A stretch of 64,000 bases of DNA. Origin: Pseudoips prasinana (lineage: Eukaryota; Arthropoda; Insecta; Lepidoptera; Nolidae). The translations under genes and the position numbers were made by a program. The notes under the pieces are model-generated. The model had not been told where the DNA came from. It saw only the letters and a program-made list of their open reading frames with translations, and made no database searches. The stretch covers positions 4,300,501-4,364,500 of the forward strand of contig OX621263.1 of the NCBI GenBank assembly GCA_951640165.1, read 5' to 3'. The first letter of the stretch is position 1. Every line of letters starts with the position of its first letter. Positions 38,345 to 47,669 of the stretch are shown piece by piece.

Positions 38345-41231
38345 TAAATATGATCCCCACTTAACTATTATGCATCAAAATATAGCTGGTGCGTTAAATA
38401 AGAGTGACGAAATTTCGGTTGCCTTGTTGGACTTATCAGAAAGAGGTGTATGTATAGACGCATTATGTCTTAGTGAAACATTCCTGCTTGAAGGCACTGA
38501 AAAAAATTTACGTCTAAAAGGCTTCACAACAGCAGCATACTACTCCAGAAAAACGTCCAAAAGAGGAGGTGTCGCTATTCTAATTAACAATGATATTGAA
38601 TTTAAAATTTTACAGGAAATACAAACTTTATGCGAAATATGCGTATTTGAATGTTGTGGAGTGGAATTAATTAAATATGGTATAAGATTAATATGTCTGT
38701 ATAGAACACCGTCCTCAAATGTAATAACTTTTCTCAATAAACTTGATACTGTTTTGGGAACGCTCTGTCACAATACAAGAAAGCAGATTATTCTTTGTGG
38801 AGATGTAAATATAGATATTTTAAAACAATCTAAAGACTCTAGAGAATATAATAACTTGTTAGAGACATATAATATAAAACATGTAATATTAGCGCCTACT
38901 CGATTAACCGAAAAAACAGAGACATGTATAGATCACATAATAACCGGTATCCAAAAAGGCTGTGCAGCAATACATAATTTAGGATTATCGGATCACACAG
39001 CTCAAACGTATTCTTGGGCTGTTATAAAGCGTCAGCAACCTGGTCCAAAATGGTGGTATGAACTAAGACCGGATTACAGCAAGGAAAATATAGATAAATT
39101 TCTAAACGCAATATCCTGCTTGTCCTTTAATGACGTTCTTCAAGAAACTTCAACAAATGAAGCGTTTCGTAAGTTTAACGATATTTTTTTGTTATTTTAC
39201 AAATTATGCTTTCCTATCATTCGAGTAAAAGTTACAAACAAGACTTTAAATAAATTGAACTGGCTTACTAAAGGGATAAAAATAAGTTGTAAGAAAAAAA
39301 ATCTAATTCATTATAAATTAAAACATAATCAATATCACAGAAACATGTATAAAAACTATTGTAGTATGTTAAGAAAATGCATATTTATTTCAAAAAAAAG
39401 TAATAATACGAAATATATTAATAGAGCTCGCAACAAGTGCAAAGCAGTGTGGAATGTTATACAAGAACATACTAATACAAACGTTAAAAACAGGTGTATC
39501 TCTAGTATTTCTGTCAATGGCCACAATAATACGAGTCCCGGCTCCATTGCAAATAATTTTAATAATTTTTTCATTAATGCGGTTTCTGATAGTGACCCTG
39601 ATAATAAGGTAAAATCGAATGTCAACAGCATTAATAATATAGAGTCAATAAGTAAATCTATATTTTTGTACCCATTAGGAGGCAGTGATCTTAAAAAAAT
39701 TGTCAGCTCTTTAAATAATTCCAAAGCCTCCGGTTATGATGGAATTCGCACTGATATTGTAAAATTATCAATTGATATCATACTGGAACCACTGCTGCAT
39801 GTTATTAACCTATCATTAGATGAAGGAATATTTCCCGATATTTTAAAAAGATCTATTGTGAAACCTTTATATAAAAATAAAGGTGATAAAACTCAAATGG
39901 ATAATTATAGGCCGGTAACATTAATACCTATATTCTCAAAAATTTTTGAAAAGATGTTTTATCGCAAGTTACTAGATTTCATGGAAAAGCATCAAGTAAT
40001 TAAAGACGAACAGAATGGCTTTCGTAAAAATAGAAGCACTTCTTTGGCAGCCTTTCAATTGATAAAGACAATAATGGAATGTATTGATAAGAAAATCCCC
40101 GTTTCAGTACTTTTTATGGACATGAGTAAGGCATTTGATCATGTCTGCCACAAACGGTTATTGGAAAAACTTTTCAGATATGGAGTTAGAGGAAAAGCGT
40201 ATAACTGGCTTGAATCCTACTTATATAATAGAACACAACAAGTAGAAATAATAAGTTATAATGATAAATCCAAAACGATAGAGTCATTTCAGTCCTCACT
40301 TATGTTTAATAGATATGGTGTACCACAAGGCAGTATTTTAGGCCCACTTTTGTTCTTGCTTTACATAAATGATTTTCCAAATATTATTAATCATAAATGT
40401 GTACTATTTGCGGACGATACTACAATCATCGTTAAGGGTGTTAATAAAGATTCATATGAGCACGATATAAACATGGCATTAAAAATATCTATCGAGTGGC
40501 TGGAAGTAAACAATTTAAAGGTTAATATTAGTAAAACTAAATTAATGCAATTCCACACATATAGATCAAAACCACTGAAACTAAACATAGCCTATAAAGA
40601 CATCCCGCTGTCCGAAACTGGGTTGGTAAAATTTCTTGGGATATCGCTAGATAATTTCTGCTCTTGGAAAAATCATCTTAATGAAATTTGTAGCAAATTA
40701 AACAGTTTTGTCTATCCTTTGAGGCGTATTAGTTGTGAAGTCTCGAGAGATGCTGCAATCACGGCATATCACGGTTACATATCTGCCATTCTCCGGTATG
40801 GCATAATTCTATGGGGTCGTTGTGTTGATATTGACCAAGCTTTTATAATGCAAAAAAAGTGTGTAAGAGCTATATTTGGCCTTAAACAGATAGATTCGTG
40901 TCGTCCATACTTTAGAAAATATAATATAATGACCTTACCTTGCATATATATATCGGAATGTTGTTTATTTGCATTTAAAAACAGGTCAATTTTCCCGCAA
41001 GCAACGCCTCACTATGCACCTCGGTCTGTTAATGCCAATAAGCTATACAGACCGAAAACGAATCTCACGTGTACAGCTAACAACAGCTATATTATGTGTA
41101 TTAAATTATTTAATAAAGTGCCCAGTTTCATAAAAGCACTACCATTTTTTAAATTTAAACGTCATTTAACCAAATTTTTAACGGATAAATGTTTTTATAG
41201 TATACAAGAATACCTTGACTATAAGCTGTGA
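38328..41231 (+). CDS. LINE C ORF2 protein (967 aa): endonuclease plus reverse transcriptase, intact
   Basis: This polyprotein nicks target DNA and copies the element RNA in place. The ATG at 38328 lies inside the end of ORF1. APE endonuclease, about residues 12-235: HQNIAGALN, CLSETFL, GGVAILI, IILCGDVNID (about 152) and CIDHIITG with GLSDHTAQ (about 218). RT, about 465-760: NYRPVTLIPIFSKIFEK (about 525), NGFRKNRSTS, LFMDMSKAFDHV, GVPQGSILGPLLFLLYIND (about 662) and FADD (about 694), a variant of the usual YADD. The C-terminal region has the CVRAIFGLKQIDSC block and ends DYKL. No stop or frameshift is seen, and the length fits CR1/Jockey-group ORF2. This is the best candidate for a competent LINE here. 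Confidence 0.9.
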   Translation: MNVFVNKYDPHLTIMHQNIAGALNKSDEISVALLDLSERGVCIDALCLSETFLLEGTEKNLRLKGFTTAAYYSRKTSKRGGVAILINNDIEFKILQEIQTLCEICVFECCGVELIKYGIRLICLYRTPSSNVITFLNKLDTVLGTLCHNTRKQIILCGDVNIDILKQSKDSREYNNLLETYNIKHVILAPTRLTEKTETCIDHIITGIQKGCAAIHNLGLSDHTAQTYSWAVIKRQQPGPKWWYELRPDYSKENIDKFLNAISCLSFNDVLQETSTNEAFRKFNDIFLLFYKLCFPIIRVKVTNKTLNKLNWLTKGIKISCKKKNLIHYKLKHNQYHRNMYKNYCSMLRKCIFISKKSNNTKYINRARNKCKAVWNVIQEHTNTNVKNRCISSISVNGHNNTSPGSIANNFNNFFINAVSDSDPDNKVKSNVNSINNIESISKSIFLYPLGGSDLKKIVSSLNNSKASGYDGIRTDIVKLSIDIILEPLLHVINLSLDEGIFPDILKRSIVKPLYKNKGDKTQMDNYRPVTLIPIFSKIFEKMFYRKLLDFMEKHQVIKDEQNGFRKNRSTSLAAFQLIKTIMECIDKKIPVSVLFMDMSKAFDHVCHKRLLEKLFRYGVRGKAYNWLESYLYNRTQQVEIISYNDKSKTIESFQSSLMFNRYGVPQGSILGPLLFLLYINDFPNIINHKCVLFADDTTIIVKGVNKDSYEHDINMALKISIEWLEVNNLKVNISKTKLMQFHTYRSKPLKLNIAYKDIPLSETGLVKFLGISLDNFCSWKNHLNEICSKLNSFVYPLRRISCEVSRDAAITAYHGYISAILRYGIILWGRCVDIDQAFIMQKKCVRAIFGLKQIDSCRPYFRKYNIMTLPCIYISECCLFAFKNRSIFPQATPHYAPRSVNANKLYRPKTNLTCTANNSYIMCIKLFNKVPSFIKALPFFKFKRHLTKFLTDKCFYSIQEYLDYKL

Positions 41232-41469
41232 GCCTTGTGTGTTTATATTTAAAAAAAATCTGTATTGCTATGTATTATTATTAATAATGAATTAAGTATA
41301 AATTGTATGGTAATTTTTTGTATTAAAATGTATATTTGCATGCTGAAAAGTAGAGTAAGAGATACCTATTTGTATTATGATAAGAACTTTGTCACCTTAT
41401 TCACGCAAATAAATGACTTTTATCTTTATCTTTATCTTTATACTAAAAAAGAAAGAATAAAATACTTTA

Positions 41470-41760
41470 TTTTTACCCGACTGCGGGACGCAAAGGGTAA
41501 TGTGTTTATCAGGCTATGTATGTATGTATGTTCCTTTGAAGCACTATACAGACCAAACGCCTGGACCGATTTTAATGATTCGCACGTCAATCGATTCCTT
41601 TCAGTCCGGAAAGTGTCACTAAAGACATGACGTTAGTGAAAATTCAATATGGCGACTACTGGACGCCATATTGTGAAAATTTCAAAAATTTAAGTCAACT
41701 AACTATGTCATGTGGGGTATCGTTGAATAGGTATTTAAAAAACGTTTTTAGTTTTCTTTC
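41470..41760 (+). repeat. Lepidopteran-type repeat starting TACCCGACTGCGGGACG
   Basis: CGACTGCGGGACGCAAAGGG, TATGTATGTATGTTCC, GCCTGGACCGATTTTAATGA and AATATGGCGACTACTGGACG are blocks I remember from moth intergenic repeats. There is no frame; the class is unknown. Confidence 0.4.
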
Positions 41761-42049
41761 AACATTTTTAGATGTGACCGGCCGTTTAGGAGCTATATCG
41801 ATTTAAAGTTGCGTAACAACTATTCTCACATATAGGTTTTAAAACGATGAAAAGACGACAACTTCGTATGACTGTGCGTGTGAGTGTTGATGGACATATA
41901 CTAAAGTATCTATTAGGTATATTGGACTACCTAAAGTATCTAACGGCTAACACGGTCGCCCATCTCCAACTTCAAACGATTTAGTACTTAACTTCACTTG
42001 AAAAACTATATATAGGTAGGTACCTACCGAAATCGAATTGTTTTAAATG

Positions 42050-42243
42050 CAATGACAAATATATAAAGAACAACGTCCCTTTGGTTGGTCTGAGAATCGA
42101 ACTATCAAAACCGAATTTCATGCGCTTTGTGGACAAGGTAAATTTTAAAGAAAAATGTTACCTTTAATATTATGTTGGGGAGTAACTGTACACAAGTTGC
42201 AAGGGACAACTTTGAATCGAGCCGTTGTCGATCTCAGTTCGTG
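42050..42243 (+). pseudogene. PIF1/Helitron helicase C-terminal remnant
   Basis: One frame reads RPFGWSENR, TEFHALCGQGKF, a stop, then RKM, LPLILCWGVTVHKLQGTT, LNRAVVDLS and a stop. The WxVTVHKLQG block is the conserved C-terminal helicase motif of PIF1-family proteins, including the helicase of autonomous Helitrons. Rep and the rest of the helicase are not visible, and at least one internal stop is present, so this is a relic. A cellular PIF1 pseudogene or DNA-virus-type helicase cannot be excluded. Confidence 0.65.
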
Positions 42244-42559
42244 AATTTTAATTTTGAATTGAATTGAATTTTTCATAAAGCCAGGTTAAGTCTTTAGATG
42301 GTTTAATTATTAGTACTCTGTACCACCGCAAGCTACTAAACAATCTTCATGATATCAAATATCTCAATGAAATCACGAGATTGCGAAATTTGCAGTCATA
42401 TAACAATAACAATGACTGACTTATCTCTCAGCTTAAAGAGCTGCTTGTATTAACGTGACATTTGGCCTGGATGTTTATTTATTCATTATCATATCACAGA
42501 TTAAAAAATATAGATTAAAAAGAAAACAGTAAAAAAATGCCTCTCTGGAAAGTGGAACT

Positions 42560-42895
42560 CTAATTAAATTTTGCCAATCGGACTATCTCGTAAATAAGCA
42601 TGGGCTCTTTTTATTTTCTATATTAATGTCATACAAGATATAACTCATCATACATGCACTTTGTTTGCAGACGACATCCTTATAGTTTTGGCATAGAATC
42701 TGTTAAATAACTTTGACATAGAAATTAATAATACGATAGAAATTAATTCGCTTGATAAAAATAATTTGACCGCGAATTTGAGCAAGACACACTTTATTCA
42801 ATTCTTGAGCAAAATAAGTAAATCACATTTACTAAATATAAAATACAATGGTCATAAACAAAGAAGAGAGTGTGAAGTTTTTTGGTAAATAGTAT
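42560..42895 (+). pseudogene. Degraded LINE RT (LINE B/C lineage), left part
   Basis: HTCTLFADDILIVLA, then NNTIEINSL, LTANLSKTHFIQF and an ESVKFFG-like end can be read with interruptions, corresponding to the FADD and thumb region of LINE C. The right part lies beyond the 3.3-kb transposon at 42911-46204. Confidence 0.6.
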
Positions 42896-43289
42896 AATTA
42901 ATAAAGTAGTTGTAGAGTGCGTGAGCGGGAACCTAAGCGATTTCTTCAGAAACTTGTTCAGAGTACTTAGAGAGAAAACATACTAAAAGTCCTGATGTTC
43001 AGGAGGCGAAGCGGAGGGAGGGGAGGGGGACAAGGACCTCAATTTTAGGTTTTACGCTAATATTTCAAAAATGGCGCGTTTTAGCAAAAAATGTTCTAAG
43101 ATGAAATTAAAGCTTATAAAATTTTCTATAACTTTGATACTTTTCCATATCCCATCCATTTTCAAACTACAGGCTCTGGAAAAGTGCAATTAAAAATGTT
43201 TTGAAATATTAGTTTCTAAGTCGAATTCTGTGAATGATTCACATTTTTATTCTCTTAGGTCGTGAGGGTCCTGGAAAAAGGTCGTTTTC

Positions 43290-45730
43290 TGTGCTATCTT
43301 CTTCCTCGCCTTCCTCAGTGGTAAGTGGTTCTTGCTGAGAGGGCTCTCAATCATCTTCATGGTCATTCTCGTAGTCTTCCTCGCTAAAAGACACGCCGTT
43401 GAAGCATTTTCCTTGGCAATGAAGGCACGCAGCAGAACATTTCAGCATAGCTTTGCGACATCCACATTTGCTGCTGCTACAATCCTTGGTGCAGCGACAA
43501 AATATTATTTTTAGTAAAACCTGGGGCGCCGGTAAATCTTTTGTTGTTCTTGGCGCCAAGATATCACCATAAATTTTTCCACCCCCACTCTTGAGGGAGC
43601 AGCTCATTCCCGAGCCACTGCTGCACTTGGTGATATGTGCTTCAGGAATTATATTTAGCTACTCTCTTAGTGGCTCTTAGTGGCTGTGTGGTGACGGCCT
43701 AGAGAATATCGCCACCCCCTCTCATCCCGCGGGGGGACGTAGAAGTCATCCCGAGGGAATATATACCAGAGAATGGGCAGCAGCGTTCTCATGAGTACCA
43801 ATGTCTACCTTACTGCGATTGCCAACCTGTTTGCCAAGCGTGGCTATTATGGCAAATCCCCTCAAATGAAGGACACAATTAAACCGTGGCCCCCAGTCCC
43901 CGGTAGCCCTGCTATTCCCAGCCGTGGTAACAGCCGTGGTTACAGGGCAGGGCAGGGGATGCTAAGAATCCCCGGCAGATTCCGCGTTACCAAAACCGAC
44001 GACCTCTGGCCCTGGCAACATACAACACACGCACACTGCGGACCGACGAGAAGATAACCGAACTGGAGGAAGAATTGAGCAGGTTACATTGGGACATAAT
44101 AGGATTATCTGAAGTTCGAAGAGAGGGGGAGGACACTATAATCCTGAAATCCGGGAAGCTGCTCTATTACCGGGAGGGCGACCAACTGTCCCAAGGTGGT
44201 GTTAGGTTCATAGTACACAATCGGGAGTGTGTCGACTAGGGTTGCGTACCTTATACGCACTTCGACGATGAGGTTGAGGTCATGTATGAGGATATTTCTA
44301 GAGCCATACATACCTCGAACTCTTATTTCACTGTGGTCATGGGGACTTTAACGCGAAGCTGGTTAAACGATTCGGGGATGAGCTGAGAGTGGGGCAATTT
44401 GTAACTGGAGACCGGAATCCCCGGGGCCAAATGTTGGCCGACTTCATGGAGAAGGAGGGACTCTTTATGATGAACTCCTCTTTCAAGAAGCCGGAAAACC
44501 ACAAATGGACCTGGGTAAGCCCCGATGGTAAAAAAAACGAGATAGACTTTATCTTGTCGACGAGTAGATGTTCAATGACGTCTCAATACGGTTAAAACCG
44601 GAAGCGATCACCGACTGGTGAGAGGCTCATTGAACCTAAATGTCAAGCTCCAGAGGTTCCGACTGATAAAGTCTACGCTCCGACCTTTACCCATCTACAT
44701 CCAAAACCCTGAACCCTTTCAGCTCGAACTGCAAAACCGTTTCGAATGCCTAGCAGATTGCGAGGAAGTAGACTCATACCACGACAGGCTCGTAGAAGCT
44801 GTCCATACGGCTGGGTCTAAGGTCTTCAAGGCCCACCGTACAAACAGAACCAAAAAGATTTCTGACCATACCCTGCAGCTTATGGACGAAAGACGGAAAA
44901 TGGTTCTGACATCCTCTGATGATGCTACCAAGTACCAGATACCGGCAGCTCAACAGACAGATCTTAAAGTCTTTGACTCGCGACACGCGTCAATTTAATA
45001 CAAATTGTATTAAAGAAGCTATAGAGCGGAACAAAGGCTCTAAAGTGTTTGCAAGAGAACTGTCTGTTGGACAGAGCCCACTGACGAAGCTGAAGACTGA
45101 GGATAGGAGAATCGTCACGTCTAGACCTGAGTTGCTGGGAGACATCGAGAGGTTCTACGGACAGCTGTATACGAAAACCCAGTCACCTGTCGTTAGTTGT
45201 GCCTCAGATCCCAGAGCACGACTAACCCAACACTTACCGACGACATCCCGGACATCAGCCTGTGCGCGATTAGAATGGCTATCGAACAGCTTAAGAACAA
45301 TAAGGCGCCTGGTGATGATGGAGTTACGGCAGAGCTTCTGAAGGCGGGTGGTACACCAATCCTACGGGCCCTTCAGAAGTTATTTAACTCCGTCATACTA
45401 GAAGGTGAAACGCCACAAGCATGGCACAGGGATGTGGTGGTGCTCTTCTTCAAAAAGGGCGATAAAACCCTCTTGAAGAATTACATTGAGAAGGGTCTCT
45501 TTTGCTGGTGTCCCATACCATTTCAGGAAGCACACCTTCCCAGTTTCTGCAACATCACTATGGCTGGAGATTGGGTTGTAAAAATCTTTGCTGCTAAATA
45601 ATTTCCGAATTTAAATACAATTTACAGAAACCCACCTTGCTTCTTCTAAACGTTGCTGATGTTGTATCGTAGCCGGTAAATGAGTGTAAGAAGAGGATGT
45701 GTTCATATCCATGCTATTGCATCTCATTTT
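43290..45730 (-). pseudogene. Transposon-borne protein with HxFTGYDTTSA and C-terminal CXC motif, broken
   Basis: On the minus strand, HSFTGYDTTSA and FRRSKVGFCKLYLN lie near 45720-45640, then HSDVAETGKVCFLKWYGTP near 45560-45505. After the RTE insertion come TKRVAKYNS and YHQVQQWLGNELLPQEWGW (about 43665-43570). In another frame follow APRTTKDLPAPQVLLKIIF and a Cys-rich motif CRCTKDCSSSKCGC with CSAACLHCQGKC (about 43510-43400), then an acidic tail. I recall this order (H-F-TG-C/Y-DTTS, VQQWLGN.L.P..WGW, CXC-like cluster) from many unnamed invertebrate proteins. The function is unknown; location between TIRs suggests it is the element's own product. Frameshifts and the insertion make it a pseudogene. 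Confidence 0.6.
43685..45487 (+). pseudogene. RTE-clade LINE (LINE D), 3' truncated, broken
   Basis: A leader (43685-43980) carries the GAGGGAATATATACCAGAGA and GGGCAGCAGCG blocks that recur in short elements elsewhere. The endonuclease reads ALATYNTRTL, LHWDIIGLSEVRREG and GGVRFIVHN, stops near 44239, then continues as HGDFNAKLVKRFGDE, GQMLADFMEKEGL and KNEIDFILSTSR. The RT begins AIEQLKNNKAPGDDGVTAEL and AWHRDVVVLFFKKGDKTLLK and ends abruptly at 45487 before the catalytic motif. The TYNTRTL, WDIIGLSEVRR and NEIDFIL motifs are RTE hallmarks. Several frame breaks and the missing 3' half make it dead. Confidence 0.8.
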
Positions 45731-46204
45731 TTGTCATTCATTCATTCATCGTCATTTTTCAGTTTTAGCCAGTAAGGTTGCGTTTCCTACAGTGAGCATT
45801 GAGCGAAAAGCAATCTTCATGATGTTTTTCCCGCCTAAGGTCAGTTATCTGCTGTTACAAAAAAATGCGATATCTTACTGTTACCGCCCTTACCTCGTGG
45901 AGGTACTCCCAGCTTATGTTAAAATAAATTGTGTAGCACATAAACGAATGGAAATATGAAAAAGTATATGAGATAAAAGTTATAGTGAATTTTGTAAGCT
46001 TTAATTTTATCTTAGAATATTTTTTGCTAAAACGCACCTTTTTAAAGATATTAGCAAAAAACCTAAAATGAGGTCTTTGTCCCGCTCCCCCTTCCTCCCT
46101 CCGCCTCACCTCCTAGACGTCAGGACTTTTAGTATGTTTTACCTCTAAGTACTCTGAACAAGTTTCTGAAAATATCCCTTAGGTTCCCGCTCACGCACTC
46201 TATA

Positions 46205-46713
46205 CCCTCCTTTGAGTCATTCCTTAATCGGACTAATAACAGTTGATCGTTATTGTGACTGGAAATTGCACATTGATCAAATATGCATCAGAATGAATAG
46301 GTTTGTAAACGTTTTGTCACGACTTCGCAAAACAGCCTTATTACCAATCGATATTGATGGCATATCTATGGGGCAATTCAACAGATAAATCGAGGGCATT
46401 TTTATTGCAAAAAATGCGTTAAAGCAACTACAGGTACTCCTCCGTTTGTCTCATGTAAATCATTGTTATAAGGACTAAAAATTATGACTAGTGTGTTTGT
46501 ACATTTTTCAAATTGGTGTATTTGTGAAAACGCAGCCACAGTATTTACTAGAGCTAAAGATGTTTTTCCTCGCAACATGATAACTAATACAACACTATTT
46601 CAAAAAAGTTCCTATGCTGTATGTGTGAAAGTGTTTAATGCTTTGCCGCAAAATATTAGACATTTTTCAGCGGCAAAGTTCAAAAACCAACTCAGACTGT
46701 GGCTAAAAAATTA
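46205..46713 (+). pseudogene. Degraded LINE RT (LINE B/C lineage), right part
   Basis: ITVDRYCDWKLHIDQICIRM, VNVLSRLRKTALLPIDIDG and, after stops, FPRNMITNTTLFQ, AVCVKVFNALPQNIRHFS and a C-terminal end at 46713 continue the RT remnant of 42560-42895. The break is explained by insertion of the TIR transposon. Confidence 0.65.
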
Positions 46714-46841
46714 AGAACAAAAATTATAATATATAATGTGGTTAACTTATTTTTGAAACTAGCTAGGAACTCATAACTAAAAAGTACAAAATAAAAAAAA
46801 TATTTAATTAAAATATTTTTATAGATATATAATAAGACATA

Positions 46842-47163
46842 TACATAGACAAAGAACTGAAAAGAAAAAAACAAGCACATAGATGGCTGGTGGTCTAAAA
46901 TTATATAATGTACTATTGAATGAATTATATTGAAGAAAATAAAATATATTCTAATAATGGAACATAACAACTGAACAGTCGGGATCCATTGACAAATTAG
47001 ATTGGCTGTCGACTAATGGATCCCGACTGTTCAGTTGTTGTGTTCCATTATTAGAATATATTTTATTTTCTTCAATATAATTCATTCAATAGTACATTAT
47101 ATAATTTTAGACCACCAGCCATCTATGTGCTTGTTTTTTTCTTTTCAGTTCTTTGTCTATGTA
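46842..47163. repeat. Near-perfect palindrome, 149-bp arms
   Basis: 46842-46990 and 47015-47163 are reverse complements with a single mismatch by my reading, separated by a 24-bp spacer. The inner ends are CGGGATCCATT and AATGGATCCCG. The arms contain TCTAATAATGGAACA and ATCTATGTGCTTG. No other copies seen in the window. Confidence 0.9.
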
Positions 47164-47169
47164 CGTAGT

Positions 47170-47660
47170 TTGGTTCATTATCTACGCAGTTGGGTTTTTT
47201 ATTAATTAAATAATTAAGTAATTAACAAACATGTATTGTCACAAAATGAAATCAACAATAATAGATTATTAACTTTTAATTGAGACGAGACTGGATCCTG
47301 CAACACAGGGTATCCTAGTGCGGGTTCCAGTGTCATCTTAAATATCTAAGTGCAACCATTTATGAAACAATAAATTTTATTATTATTATTATGAATTCCA
47401 CTGTCAACACAAATCGCAAACTCGCGCCAAATATTAAAACAAACCGTTATTGTACATTATTTAGCGCCATTATGGGATTTATTTGTGAACCGCATTCGAT
47501 AAGTCTTTTATTGTTCATAATATCGTTCATCATTACATCATTTAAAAACTGTAATGATAAAAGTAGATAATTTAATGATCGTTTCGTTTAAGTAAAGCGA
47601 TAATGGAGGTGAATCTGTTTTTTACATCACTAAATTTACATAAAAGTCATTCATTATATT
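47170..47660. other. AT-rich stretch with a retroposon tail
   Basis: GAGACTGGATCCTGCAACAC, GGGTTCCAGTGTCATCTTAA and AAACAATAAATTTTATTATT (about 47280-47396) form a typical retroposon 3' end. The remainder to the mariner copy has no features I can name. Confidence 0.45.
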
Positions 47661-47669
47661 ATTATATTA

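Larger units (their letters stand above)
36900..41445 (+). mobile_element. LINE C: complete non-LTR retrotransposon with both ORFs open
   Basis: A short 5' UTR, ORF1 (37028-38344), ORF2 (38328-41231) and a 3' UTR ending in a (TCTTTA)n tail at about 41418-41441 form a complete unit of about 4.5 kb. The exact 5' end is uncertain. It is the same lineage as LINE B, but neither ORF is broken. Confidence 0.85.
42911..46204 (-). mobile_element. 3.3-kb TIR transposon with a decayed Cys-rich protein gene
   Basis: TIRs of about 258 bp (42911-43168 and 45947-46204) begin T(G/A)TAGAGTGCGTGAGCGGGA and are clearly inverse copies with about 10-15% divergence. They contain AGTACTTAGAG, ACATACTAAAAGTCCTGA and a GGCGGAGGGAGG-type purine block. 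The coding remnant is on the minus strand (see 43290-45730). An RTE LINE is inserted inside. The whole interrupts a degraded LINE. I found no clean target duplication, so the superfamily is not assigned. Confidence 0.75.

Noticed and set aside
44719..44986. Two 70-residue minus-strand frames
   Set aside because: They are antisense shadows of the RTE LINE coding sequence.
47170..47660. Possible exon upstream of mariner copy 3
   Set aside because: Only a retroposon 3' tail is recognisable; no splice-flanked frame was found.
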